A program made the translations under genes and the position numbers. The notes beneath the pieces are model-generated. The model saw nothing but the letters and a program-made list of their open reading frames with translations, was not told where the DNA came from and did not search any database. Of a stretch of DNA of 64,000 bases, positions 6,579 to 14,926 are shown in pieces (position 1 is the stretch's first letter; each line of letters opens with the position of its first letter). Origin of the DNA: Sva-07 sp963747375 (GTDB lineage Bacteria; Actinomycetota; Acidimicrobiia; Acidimicrobiales; Ilumatobacteraceae); NCBI GenBank assembly GCA_963747375.1, contig CAVVFL010000035.1, forward strand, positions 186,001 to 250,000. The letters run 5' to 3'.

Positions 6579-8911
6579 AGGTCGAACCCGCTGAGTGCGA
6601 CGAGGGCCGCGTTGACGATGCTGCCCGTCGAGATGCCGGTGATCTCGTGGAGGTCGGCGATGGTGCCCGATTCGCCGAACCGATCGACACCGAGTGTGTA
6701 CTGCGGCGTGCCGAGTGCCGAACCCAGCCACGCCAGGCTGTGGCTCGCGGCGTCGTGCACGCTGATGACCGGCCTCGCGCGTTCGGCGGTCGGCACCAGG
6801 CGGTGCAGATGGCTCGGAGCGCTCACCTGACGGGCCGCCGCCGTCGATCGTGAGAACCCGTCGCGCCAGCTGCGGTAGACGCGGTCCGGGCTGGTGAGGT
6901 GGATCACGGTCGCCTGGACGCCTTCGGTGTCGAGATCGGCCGCCGCAGCGACCGCCTCGGGTGCCATCACGCCGGTGGTCACGATCGTCACGGCCGGTCG
7001 CCCGTCGTCGGCGCCGTCGACGAGCCGATACCCGCCGAGCAACACCTGCTCGCGGAGCCGTTCCTCGCCCAGCGTCGCCAGGACCGACGCGAACGGCGCC
7101 TGGTCGATCGGTCGTGTCGACAGTCGGAGATACGCGCTGGTGCCGCCGGGCTGCGAGAGCCGGTCGAGTGCGTCGCACAGCAGCCAGTCGACCTCGGTGG
7201 CGTAGGCAGGTTCGAAGTAGGTGAGGTTGGGGAGTTCGGCGCCGACCGAGGCCGTGATCGTCGACTGGTGGGCCCCGCCCTCCGGCGCGAGCGTGACGCC
7301 GGCGGGCGTGCCGGCCACGACGAACTTGGCGTCGTTGTAGAGGCCGTAGATGAAGGCATCGAGTCCGCGCAGTACGAACGGGTCGTAGACGGTTCCGATC
7401 GGGAGCAGGTGGCGGCCGTGGTGTTCGTGGCTCAACCCGAGCTGGCCGAGGAGCATGAACAGGTTCATCTCGCTGATGCCGAGTTCGATGTGCTGGCCAG
7501 TCGGCCCCGGCGCCCAGCGCAGCAGACGAGCGCTGCCGCCATGGTCGGCGCGCTCGGCCGGGGCGTAGACGCCGCGCTTGTTGATCCAGCCGCCGAGGTT
7601 GGTGGACACCGACACGTCGGGCGCCGTGGTGACGATTCGTTCACCGACGCCGGCGACGTCGGCGAGGCTCGCCAGCACCCGGCCGAAGGCCTCCTGGGTC
7701 GACGCGGCGCCATTGGTGACGACGGGTCGCGCCGCCGGCGGCACCGGCAGGATCGGTCGCGGAGTCGGCGGCGTGTTGTTGATGGCGCTGCCGACGGCCA
7801 GACACAGTCGACCGGCCGGCGAGTGGGGATCGAAGCGGTCCCACTCGGTCGTCTCGTCGAGGCCGAGCTCGGCTCTGAACGCGTCGACCTGTTCGGCGCT
7901 GAGCAGCGCTGCGTGGTTCATCGGGTCACCTGCCATCGCCAGGCCGTACCCCTTGATGGTGTACGCGAAGACGACCGAGGGCCGATCGACGGCCTCGTCG
8001 CACTGGCGGAACGTGTCGATCAGCAGGCCGAGGTCGTGTCCACCGAGATCGGTGATCAGGGTCGCGAGCCCAGCGTCGTCGTAGCCGTCCGCCATGCGGA
8101 TGACCGCAGCATCGGCGCCGACGAGGAACTTGCGCCGCAGGTCGGACGGCGACAGGGTGAACAGTTCCTGGTAGGCCTCGTTGGTGAGCGAGTCGATGTG
8201 GGCCGCGAGTGCATCGCCACCAGGCATCGCGAACGCGGCGGTCAGGCGGGCGCCGTACTTGGCTTCGGCGACGTGCCATCCGGCGTCGGCGAAGAACCGC
8301 TTCAATCGGATCGCGGCGATGTCGGGGATCACCCGATCGAGGCTCTGGCGGTTCAGGTCGACGACCATGGTGAAGTTGCCGAGCCCCTGCGTTGCCGGAT
8401 CGGCGATCGCTTCCCACACGTTGCCCTCGTCGAGCTCGGCGTCGCCGACCAGAGCGATGAACCGCGCCGAGGCCTGCGTCCCGAAGTGCGAATCGGTGTA
8501 GCGACGGGTCAACGCCGAGAACAAGGGCGCCACCGCGCCGAGCCCCACCGAACCGGTCGAGAAGTCGGCCACGTCGGGGTCCTTCGTGCGCGACGGGTAC
8601 GCCTGCAGGCCACCGCGCTGGCGCAGCATCGTGAGATACGACCGATCGAGCTCACCGGTGAGGTACTTGATGGCGTGGTACACCGGCGATGCGTGTGGTT
8701 TCACGGCGACCTTGTCATCGCCTCCGATGTGCCCGAACCAGAGCGCCGTCATGATCGATGCCATCGACGCGCACGACGCCTGATGGCCACCCACCTTGAT
8801 GTCGGTGTCGCCGCGCCGGTTGGCGTGGTCGATCATCCGTGTGGCGAGCCAGAGGACCCGACGTTCGACCTCGCGCAGCGTGGACAGATCGACGTCCGAG
8901 GTGTGCTTCAC
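6569..8911 (-). CDS. Pyruvate dehydrogenase E1-like protein (AceE/transketolase type)
   Basis: Thiamine-diphosphate-dependent 2-oxo-acid dehydrogenase of the single-chain AceE type. The cofactor motif GDAELDEGNVWEAI is at about residues 156-169 with the Mg-binding Asp; the substrate-channel His cluster (KVGGHQAS, KPHASPVYH) precedes it; a transketolase pyrimidine domain and C-terminal domain follow. At 780 aa it is shorter than Proteobacterial AceE (about 890). GTG start at 8911. It follows a CoA-transferase gene by 19 nt in the same direction and no E2 is nearby, so it may use the E2 of another locus or act on a different 2-oxo acid. The family call is firm, the substrate is inferred. Confidence 0.82.
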   Translation of the reverse strand: MKHTSDVDLSTLREVERRVLWLATRMIDHANRRGDTDIKVGGHQASCASMASIMTALWFGHIGGDDKVAVKPHASPVYHAIKYLTGELDRSYLTMLRQRGGLQAYPSRTKDPDVADFSTGSVGLGAVAPLFSALTRRYTDSHFGTQASARFIALVGDAELDEGNVWEAIADPATQGLGNFTMVVDLNRQSLDRVIPDIAAIRLKRFFADAGWHVAEAKYGARLTAAFAMPGGDALAAHIDSLTNEAYQELFTLSPSDLRRKFLVGADAAVIRMADGYDDAGLATLITDLGGHDLGLLIDTFRQCDEAVDRPSVVFAYTIKGYGLAMAGDPMNHAALLSAEQVDAFRAELGLDETTEWDRFDPHSPAGRLCLAVGSAINNTPPTPRPILPVPPAARPVVTNGAASTQEAFGRVLASLADVAGVGERIVTTAPDVSVSTNLGGWINKRGVYAPAERADHGGSARLLRWAPGPTGQHIELGISEMNLFMLLGQLGLSHEHHGRHLLPIGTVYDPFVLRGLDAFIYGLYNDAKFVVAGTPAGVTLAPEGGAHQSTITASVGAELPNLTYFEPAYATEVDWLLCDALDRLSQPGGTSAYLRLSTRPIDQAPFASVLATLGEERLREQVLLGGYRLVDGADDGRPAVTIVTTGVMAPEAVAAAADLDTEGVQATVIHLTSPDRVYRSWRDGFSRSTAAARQVSAPSHLHRLVPTAERARPVISVHDAASHSLAWLGSALGTPQYTLGVDRFGESGTIADLHEITGISTGSIVNAALVALSGFDLYD

Positions 8912-8930
8912 AGGACGTTCCAGTCGCCGA

Positions 8931-10223
8931 TCAGGTGTAGTTGAGCGCTTCCGCGGCGGCCGTCAGCTCGGCGCGGTGGTCGGGATGGGCGATCGCGATC
9001 AATGCCTCGGCTCGTTCCTTGATCGACTTGCCGCGCAGTTCGGCGACGCCGTACTCGGTGACGATCTTGTCGATCGTGTTCTTCGGCGTCGTGACGACGT
9101 CGCCCGCCGCGAGCTGCGGCACGATGCGCGACGTGCCGTGCGACGTCGTCGAGTGGAGCACCACGAACCCCTGGCCTCCGTCGGAGTACATCGCACCTCG
9201 GGCGAAGTCGTTCTGCCCGCCCGACGACGAGTAGTACTGGCCACCGATGGTCTCGGAGGCGCACTGGCCGATGAAGTCGACGGTGAGGGTTGCGTTGATC
9301 GACACGAAGTTGTTCTCGTTGGCGATGATGCGCGGATCGTTGACGTAGCGCACGGCGTGCAGCTCGATGGCGGTGTTCTCGTGGAGGAATTCGTGGAGCC
9401 GCTGGGTGCCGAGGGCGAACGTGCCGACCGCCTTGGTGCGGTTGAGGCGCTTCTTGACCCCGTTGACGACGCCCGACTCGATCAGGTCGACGACACCGTC
9501 GGACACCAGCTCGGTGTGGATGCCGAGATCCTTGTGGTCCGCCAGCGAGGCCATGATCGCGTTCGGGATGGCCCCGATCCCGGTCTGGATGGTGGCGCCG
9601 TTCGGAATCCGTTCGGCGACGAGGGCGGCGATGCGAAGGTCGACGTCGCCGCACTTCGCAGGCGGGATCTCCACCAGCTTGCGATCGCTGCGGCACCATC
9701 CGACGACCTGTGAGACGTGGATCTGGTTGCGTCCGAACGTGCGCGGCATGTCGTCGGTGACCTCGAGGAAGATGCGGCCGCGCCCGATGAAGCTGGACGT
9801 GTAGTCGGCCGACACACCGAGTGAGAAGTAACCGTGGCGATCCAGTGGTGACGCCGCAGCGATCACGAGCGGATCGTCGGTGCGCATCCGCATGAGGCTG
9901 TACACCTCGGAGAAGTGGGCAGGCACGAGGCCGATGTGGCCGGCGGCGAACTGTGGGCGCGTGACGTGCGACAGGAAGTACGAGATGTGTTTGAGGCGGG
10001 TGCCGTACTCGCCACGCAGGTACGGGCGGTCGTGGATGGCGTGCATCTGGTGCACCCGGACCTCGTCGATCCGAGGGTCATTCGCGGCGGCGGCCGCTTC
10101 GATCGCATCCATCACCGCGGTCGGTTCACCGTTGCCGAGCGGCACGATGATCTGTGTTCCCGGCCCGATGTGTTCGAGCACATCGGCCGGTCGGTTCGGG
10201 GCCGTCGTTGGTGGCGTGAACAT
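8931..10223 (-). CDS. Acetyl-CoA hydrolase/transferase family protein (4-hydroxybutyrate CoA-transferase-like)
   Basis: Cytoplasmic CoA-transferase that moves CoA between carboxylic acids. Visible family motifs include GTQIIVPLGNGEP near the N-terminus, GIGAIPNAIMASL in the middle, NENNFVSINATLTVDFIGQ and the glycine-rich GGQYYSSSGGQNDF, and a C-terminal VTEYGVAELRGKS. The length (about 430 aa) is typical. ATG at 10223 is preferred over GTG at 10229. It precedes the AceE-type gene by 19 nt, so they are probably co-transcribed; an acyl-CoA made by one enzyme could be used by the other. The exact acid pair cannot be read from sequence. Confidence 0.85.
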   Translation of the reverse strand: MFTPPTTAPNRPADVLEHIGPGTQIIVPLGNGEPTAVMDAIEAAAAANDPRIDEVRVHQMHAIHDRPYLRGEYGTRLKHISYFLSHVTRPQFAAGHIGLVPAHFSEVYSLMRMRTDDPLVIAAASPLDRHGYFSLGVSADYTSSFIGRGRIFLEVTDDMPRTFGRNQIHVSQVVGWCRSDRKLVEIPPAKCGDVDLRIAALVAERIPNGATIQTGIGAIPNAIMASLADHKDLGIHTELVSDGVVDLIESGVVNGVKKRLNRTKAVGTFALGTQRLHEFLHENTAIELHAVRYVNDPRIIANENNFVSINATLTVDFIGQCASETIGGQYYSSSGGQNDFARGAMYSDGGQGFVVLHSTTSHGTSRIVPQLAAGDVVTTPKNTIDKIVTEYGVAELRGKSIKERAEALIAIAHPDHRAELTAAAEALNYT

Positions 10224-10306
10224 TCCCACACCGTAGAACCCCGAACCCCGGGCCGAGCTCGTCTGGAGGGGAATCCTCCGAATCTCGTCGATGCACCCGG
10301 GTTGGG

Positions 10307-10312
10307 TACGTT
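10307..10312 (+). promoter_or_regulatory. -10 box TACGTT of the NUDIX gene
   Basis: TACGTT lies 9 nt before the ATG at 10322. No RBS is seen. Confidence 0.4.
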
Positions 10313-10321
10313 CGAGGCGCC

Positions 10322-11140
10322 ATGGCCGAACGACCCACCGATCTCATCGATCCCGCCGACGTCCCGATCCGACCTGCTGCCACCGTGATGCTCGTGCGCG
10401 ATGCCGTCGACGGTGAACCGGGCATCGAGGTGTTCATGATGCGTCGCACGACGAACGCGGCGTTCGGTGCGGGGATGTACGTGTTCCCCGGGGGCCGGGT
10501 CGACGGCGTCGACGGCGCCGACGAGATCGCTCCGTTCTGCGAGGGCCTCGACGATGCCACGGCGTCGGACAAGCTCGGCATCGACCACGGCGGCCTGGCG
10601 TACTGGGTGGCGGCTGTCCGCGAGTGTTTCGAGGAGGCCGGCGTGTTGCTCGCCGAACCACGCGGTGGCGGTGCACTGCACTTGCGCAACGAGGATCGTC
10701 ACGAGGTGCACGACAGCTCGTTGTCGCTGGTCGAGTTGTGTCGTCGCGACGACCTCGTCCTCGACCTGTCGACGACGCACTACGTCGATCACTGGATCAC
10801 ACCGGTCGGCGAGCAGCGCCGTTTCGACACCCGGTTCTTCCTGAGCGAGATGCCGAACGATCAGGAACCGTTGCACGACGACAAGGAGACCGTCGACAGC
10901 CTGTGGGTGCGACCTGCCGACGCGCTGCGCATGCAGGCCGACGGGGAGTTGATGATGATGCCGCCGACGATGGCCAACCTGCGGTTCCTGTTGCCGCACG
11001 ACACCGCTGCAGCGGCGTTGGTTGCGGGCGCTGCGGTCGAGCACCCGCCGTGCACGCTGCCCAAGCTCCGTCGCGACGACTCCGGCCGGATCGTCGGCAT
11101 CGCCATGCCCGGCGACGACGACTACGACGCGCTCGGCTGA
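10322..11140 (+). CDS. NUDIX hydrolase (NUDT7/19-like)
   Basis: Pyrophosphatase acting on nucleoside-diphosphate-X compounds. The first part reads FMMRRTTNAAFGAGMYVFPGGRVDGVD, and the Nudix helix ends AAVRECFEEAGVLL (about residues 98-111), giving the REXXEEXG metal-binding core. Between the glycine pair and the helix there is an insertion of about 35 residues, a layout seen in NUDT7/NUDT19-type coenzyme A diphosphatases. The length (272 aa) suits that subgroup. It is divergent from the CoA-transferase gene, which makes a CoA-derived substrate plausible; that is inference from context. It ends just before a 41-bp palindrome. Confidence 0.85.
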   Translation: MAERPTDLIDPADVPIRPAATVMLVRDAVDGEPGIEVFMMRRTTNAAFGAGMYVFPGGRVDGVDGADEIAPFCEGLDDATASDKLGIDHGGLAYWVAAVRECFEEAGVLLAEPRGGGALHLRNEDRHEVHDSSLSLVELCRRDDLVLDLSTTHYVDHWITPVGEQRRFDTRFFLSEMPNDQEPLHDDKETVDSLWVRPADALRMQADGELMMMPPTMANLRFLLPHDTAAAALVAGAAVEHPPCTLPKLRRDDSGRIVGIAMPGDDDYDALG

Positions 11141-11146
11141 TCGCAC

Positions 11147-11187
11147 TGAGCGTTACATCTGGGGTCTGACCCCAGATGTAACGCTCA
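11147..11187. repeat. 41-bp perfect palindrome, best copy of a family
   Basis: Perfect 20-bp arms (11147-11166 and 11168-11187) around one T, with the core GGGGTCTGACCCC. The outermost TCA is the stop codon (TGA on the minus strand) of mrp. Decayed copies lie at 13512-13550 and 33581-33621. Confidence 0.9.
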
Positions 11188-12403
11188 GGCTTTGGCGTCG
11201 AGGTCGGCGAAGGCGGCGTTGACGGTGTCGAACAGGCGGGCGGAGCAGCCGGCCATGTCGATGGCGTCGGGGTCGGCGGGTGGCGCCACGTCGGTCAGTA
11301 TCCGCTCGGCGATCGCCCGGAAGGCGTCGGCGGCAGCTCCGCTGCCAGCGAGCGCAACCGGTTCGCCCGCATCTCCGCCGGCCGCGACAGCTGCCTCGAG
11401 CGGCACCTGGCCGAGCAGCGGCGCATCGATCGCGTCGGCCAGTGCCTGCCCTCCGCCCTCGCCGAAGAGGGCGTACGTCTCGCCGTGATCGCACGTGAAC
11501 GCGCTCATGTTCTCGATGACGCCGACGACCTTCAGGAAGCTGCGCTGCGCCATGTCGGCGGCTCGTTGGGCGACCTTCTGGGCGGCGAGCGCCGGTGTGG
11601 TGACCACGATGAGGTCGGTGCTCGGCAGCATGCGGGCGAGACCCATCTGGACGTCGCCGGTGCCGGGCGGCATGTCGATGAGCAGGTAGTCGAGCTCACC
11701 CCAGCGGACGTCTCGCAGGAACTGCTCGACGGCCTTGGTGAGCATCAGACCGCGCCACATGAGCGCGGTGTCCTCGTCGACGAGGAAGCCGGTCGAGACG
11801 ACCTTGAGCAGGCCGTTGCCGACGACGCGCTCGTTGGGGATGATCTTCGGCTTGTCGGATCCGTCGACCTTCGATGCCTCCATGCGATCGGAGATGCCGA
11901 GCAGGCGAGGAACCGAGAAGCCCCAGATGTCGGCGTCGAGCACCCCGACGGTGTGGCCGGCCGACGCCAGCGCAGCAGCGAGGTTGACGGTGACCGAACT
12001 CTTGCCGACGCCGCCCTTCCCGCTGGCGATGGCGAGCACCTTGCACGACAGGGGCACCTCGGTGTCGGGGGCGTTCTGTCGCGCGTTCCACCGTGCCTTG
12101 GTCATCACCTGGCTGCGTTCCTCGGAGTTCATCTCGCCCCACGAGATCTTCACCGCGGAGACTCCGGGGTGCACCGACACCCGGGTCTCGACTTCCTTCT
12201 TGATCTCGGCGCGCAGCGGACACCCGCCGATCGTGAGCTTGATGCCGACGGTGACGAGGCCGTCGGGAGCGACCTCCACCGACGGCACCATGCCGAGCGA
12301 CACGATGTCGGCGCCGAGTTCGGGATCGATGACGGTGCCGAGCACGCGTCATGACGTCGTCGACCGTCGGTGGTGCTGGGCTGCTCGATCGGTTGTCGGA
12401 CAT
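11185..12403 (-). CDS. mrp: Mrp/NBP35-family Fe-S carrier ATPase, frameshifted near the N-terminus
   Basis: P-loop ATPase that carries Fe-S clusters to apoproteins. An N-terminal DUF59 domain (VIDPELGADIVSLG) precedes the ATPase with GKGGVGKSS, DADIWGFS and DMPPGTGDV. The C-terminal motif that is usually CxxC reads TCDHGE, so only one of the two cluster-bridging Cys is present. ATG at 12403 follows a TAAAAT -10 box by 7 nt; from there MSDNRSSSPAPPTVDDVM joins the DUF59 domain if one extra base near 12350 is removed. Otherwise GTG at 12345 would be the start. It is divergent from a SufR-like regulator and close to erpA, which fits Fe-S assembly. Confidence 0.88.
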
Positions 12404-12410
12404 GAGCGGT

Positions 12411-12416
12411 ATTTTA
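12411..12416 (-). promoter_or_regulatory. -10 box TAAAAT of mrp
   Basis: Read on the minus strand, TAAAAT lies 7 nt before the mrp ATG at 12403 and supports that start over the internal GTG. The divergent box for the SufR-like gene is 16 bp away, so one bound regulator could control both. Confidence 0.6.
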
Positions 12417-12431
12417 CCGGCGAAGTCCGTG

Positions 12432-12437
12432 TAATCT
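12432..12437 (+). promoter_or_regulatory. -10 box TAATCT of the SufR-like regulator
   Basis: TAATCT lies 6 nt before the GTG at 12444, leaving no room for an RBS. The transcript is probably leaderless. Confidence 0.6.
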
Positions 12438-12443
12438 CCGGAT

Positions 12444-13151
12444 GTGGATCGGGAGCGGATCACCGCTGACTCGGCGGCCGCACTGGCCGGGACGCCGCAG
12501 CTCGACCTGCTCAAAGTGCTGGGCGACAACACGAGGTACGCGATCTACCTCGAACTCGCCCGCTCGCCGCGGCCACTCGCGACGGCCGACATCTCCGAGT
12601 CGCTCGGGTTGCACCCGAACACGGTGCGTCCGCACCTGGAGCGCATGCGCGAGGCCGGTCTGCTCGACGTGGAGGTCGGCGGACGCGGTGACGTCGGGCG
12701 CCCACAGCATCGCTACTCGATTGCCCAGCACGCCCCGTCGCTCGGCCTCGAACCACCCACGATGCCCGTGCTGGCCCGGATGGTGCTGGCGATGGCGGCG
12801 CGTCTCCAGGCGAGTGCCGACGACGCCGAAGCCGTGGGTCGCGCGGAGGGGGCGACACGAGCACAGCCGTACCAGCAGGCACCGTCCACGCTCGAAGCGC
12901 TCGTGTCCGATCTCGACCGGCTCGGCTTCGACCCGCTCGTCACCGACAGCCCCGACGATGCCGACGCCGCCGTGATCGCCTTCGCCCACTGTCCGTTCGC
13001 CGAACTCGCCCAACAGCATCCCGACCTCGTGTGTGGTCTGCACCGAGGTCTCGTCGCCGGTTTCGTGGCCGAGATGGGCGACGCCGACGTGAGCGAGTTC
13101 TGCACGCTCACCAGTCGCACCCCGTGTCGGGTCACCGTCGGTTCCCGCTAA
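12444..13151 (+). CDS. SufR/ArsR-like winged-helix regulator with C-terminal Cys
   Basis: Transcription factor with an N-terminal helix-turn-helix (LLKVLGDNTRYAIYLELAR then LGLHPNTVRPHLERMREAGLL, residues 20-75) and a C-terminal region holding four cysteines (HCPFAEL, LVCGLHRG, EFCTL, PCRV). This arrangement is that of SufR-type repressors, which sense Fe-S status by ligating a cluster. The length is 235 aa. It lies divergently from mrp, 28 nt before the erpA gene and in the same direction, so it probably controls one or both. Cluster binding is inferred from the Cys pattern and context. Confidence 0.78.
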   Translation: MDRERITADSAAALAGTPQLDLLKVLGDNTRYAIYLELARSPRPLATADISESLGLHPNTVRPHLERMREAGLLDVEVGGRGDVGRPQHRYSIAQHAPSLGLEPPTMPVLARMVLAMAARLQASADDAEAVGRAEGATRAQPYQQAPSTLEALVSDLDRLGFDPLVTDSPDDADAAVIAFAHCPFAELAQQHPDLVCGLHRGLVAGFVAEMGDADVSEFCTLTSRTPCRVTVGSR

Positions 13152-13179
13152 ATTGAAGCAACTGCCACCAGGAGGTTCC

Positions 13180-13509
13180 ATGATCACGCTCACCGATTCC
13201 GCCACCGTCAAGGTCCGTCAGCTGCTCAGCGACGAGGGCGCCGAAGATCTGGCACTGCGCGTCGCTGTCCGCCCCGGGGGCTGCAGCGGCTTCTCCTACG
13301 AGATGTTCTTCGACGGCGACATTGCCGCCGACGACACGCAGGTGACCTACGGCGACGACGGATTCGTCAAGGTCGTCGTCGACCCGGCCTCGAAGCAGTT
13401 GCTCGAAGGCGCGACGCTCGATTACAAGGACGGCCTCGACCAGTCGGGCTTCGCGATCACGAACCCGAACGCGTCGCGTACCTGCGGGTGCGGCCAGAGC
13501 TTCTCCTGA
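13180..13509 (+). CDS. erpA: A-type Fe-S carrier (ErpA/HesB/IscA)
   Basis: Small cytoplasmic scaffold that receives Fe-S clusters and passes them to target enzymes. All three ligating Cys are visible: GGCSGFSY (about residue 37) and the C-terminal CGCGQSF. The fold core LTDSATVKVRQLL and the central GLDQSGFAITNPNA match the HesB family. ATG at 13180 is preceded by an AGGAGG ribosome binding site 5 nt upstream, which rules out the in-frame TTG at 13153. It follows the SufR-like regulator in the same direction. The length (109 aa) is typical of actinobacterial members. Confidence 0.93.
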   Translation: MITLTDSATVKVRQLLSDEGAEDLALRVAVRPGGCSGFSYEMFFDGDIAADDTQVTYGDDGFVKVVVDPASKQLLEGATLDYKDGLDQSGFAITNPNASRTCGCGQSFS

Positions 13510-13511
13510 CC

Positions 13512-13550
13512 TGAGCGTGCAACCGGGGTCCGACCCCGTCTGCGAGGTCA
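13512..13550. repeat. Decayed copy of the GGGGTC palindrome family
   Basis: Arms of 19 nt around a central C share the core GGGGTC-C-GACCCC and pair at 14 of 19 positions. As in the copies at 11147 and 33581, the outer TCA is the stop codon of the minus-strand gene. Confidence 0.65.
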
Positions 13551-14462
13551 GCTCGGCGACATGCTGTCGAGCACCTCGAGGAGTTCCTCCTCGTTCCACA
13601 CGGCGTCGAGCCGTTCCACCACGGTGCCGGTCGCATCGGTGATGAACAGTGCCGGCTCGTAGGTGAGCCCGGCGGCGTCGACGGCGGGTGCCGGGGTCGT
13701 CGCGGTGTTGTCGGTGTACACCTCGGCGTGGACGAAGACGTACCGATCGGCGAAGTCCTCGTGGATGTCGATGATCGACTCCAGGGCCGGCGCGCACGAT
13801 CCCGTCTGGCAGAACGCCGGCGTGCCGACGATGTACACGACACCCTTGCCCGATGCGAGCGCCTCGGACAGGGTGATCTCGTGGAAGGGACACGGCTCGT
13901 CACGCGTGCACACCGGGTCGACTCCGCGTGGATCGGCAAAGGTCGGCGTGTCGAACGGCGGCAGTGGTCCGCCGGGGCCCGGCACCGTGACCGTGCCGGG
14001 CTCCATCACCTGAAAAGCGGCGCCTTGCGACGGGCCTCCGTCGACCACGAGGTAGTAGACCCCGGCGTCGGCGACATCGGCGCGGAAGTCGTAGTACGGG
14101 CCCGGCGACACATCGCGTCGACTCGCGGTGATCCGATCGCCGAGGGGCTTGCCGTCGATGTCGGTCACCTGGGCGCCCAACGTCGCGGGTCCATCCTGGA
14201 TCAGCGCTCCGCTGCTCGATGCGAGACTGATCGGCAGGCGCAGCGTCCCGGGCTCCTGCACATTCGGCGGAAACCGCTGCGCGATGGTGTAGGTGGCGTC
14301 CTCGATCTGGTCGGACACGTCCGGTACCTGTGAACCCTGCGATGACGACGTTGCGCCGTCGGATCCGCACGCTGCGAGCACGCCGGTGGCCGCCACGCCG
14401 AGGAGGAAACCTCGGCGGGAGAGCCGGTCGGTGAGCTGTTGGAGGGTCGGTGCTGATGTCAT
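13548..14462 (-). CDS. Tat-exported lipoprotein with thioredoxin-like domain
   Basis: The N-terminus has a twin-arginine motif SRRGFLLG followed by a hydrophobic stretch and the lipobox VLAAC, so it is folded before export and anchored by lipid. A middle beta-rich region (about residues 60-180, PGTLRLPISLASSSG onward) resembles no family I can name. The C-terminal part, with GVVYIVGTPAFCQTGSCAP (a CxxxxC pair), RYVFVHAEVYTD and LFITDATGTVVERLDAVW, looks like a thioredoxin fold with a non-classical active site. ATG at 14462 is chosen because the Tat motif follows it directly. A role in an extracellular redox step is inference. Confidence 0.72.
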   Translation of the reverse strand: MTSAPTLQQLTDRLSRRGFLLGVAATGVLAACGSDGATSSSQGSQVPDVSDQIEDATYTIAQRFPPNVQEPGTLRLPISLASSSGALIQDGPATLGAQVTDIDGKPLGDRITASRRDVSPGPYYDFRADVADAGVYYLVVDGGPSQGAAFQVMEPGTVTVPGPGGPLPPFDTPTFADPRGVDPVCTRDEPCPFHEITLSEALASGKGVVYIVGTPAFCQTGSCAPALESIIDIHEDFADRYVFVHAEVYTDNTATTPAPAVDAAGLTYEPALFITDATGTVVERLDAVWNEEELLEVLDSMSPS

Positions 14463-14560
14463 GGCTGGCTCTCGTTCGGGGGTGGCTCGCTCGACGCTAC
14501 CGCGGTGGTTCGAGTGCGTCACCGCGGCCGCGCGAAGTGCTCGGCCGGCCCGGCGGCCAC

Positions 14561-14566
14561 TAGCTT
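14561..14566 (+). promoter_or_regulatory. -10 box TAGCTT of ridA
   Basis: TAGCTT lies 6 nt before the ATG at 14573, with no RBS. Confidence 0.55.
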
Positions 14567-14572
14567 GACGAC

Positions 14573-14926
14573 ATGAGCAAGCCTCTCGGTCCATACAGCC
14601 CGGTCGTTCGCGCCGGCGACTTCGTCATCGTGTCGGGCCAGGGCGGCATGGCCGACGGCAAGGTCGTCGATGGTGGCGTGAGCGCCGAGACGACCCAGAC
14701 GATGAAGAACCTGGCCGCGCAACTCGCCACGGTCGGTGCATCGCTGAGCGACATCGTCAAGACCACCTGCTTCCTGACCGACATGGAGAACTTCACGGCG
14801 TTCAACGAGGCCTATGCGGCTGCGCTCGGCAACCACCGGCCGGCACGGTCGACGGTGGCAGTCGCCGGCCTCCCGGCGGGCTTCCTGGTCGAGGTCGAGG
14901 CCTGGGCGTTCCTCCCGCAGGGGTGA
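14573..14926 (+). CDS. ridA: RidA-family 2-iminobutanoate/2-iminopropanoate deaminase
   Basis: Small trimeric enzyme that hydrolyses reactive enamine/imine products of PLP enzymes. GPYSPVVRAGDFVIVSGQ at the N-terminus, VKTTCFLTDMENF in the middle and RPARSTVAVAGLP with the key carboxylate-binding Arg near residue 90 are all conserved. The C-terminal VEVEAWAFL is typical. The length (117 aa) is normal. The stop overlaps the GTG of the tag gene (GTGA), so both are translated from one message. A PLP decarboxylase sits nearby. Confidence 0.93.
   Translation: MSKPLGPYSPVVRAGDFVIVSGQGGMADGKVVDGGVSAETTQTMKNLAAQLATVGASLSDIVKTTCFLTDMENFTAFNEAYAAALGNHRPARSTVAVAGLPAGFLVEVEAWAFLPQG

Noticed and set aside
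6899..8944. A 681-codon open frame on the plus strand
   Set aside because: It lies wholly antisense to the AceE-type gene, is Arg/Gly/Asp-rich with no recognisable domain, and is a by-product of high-GC codon bias.
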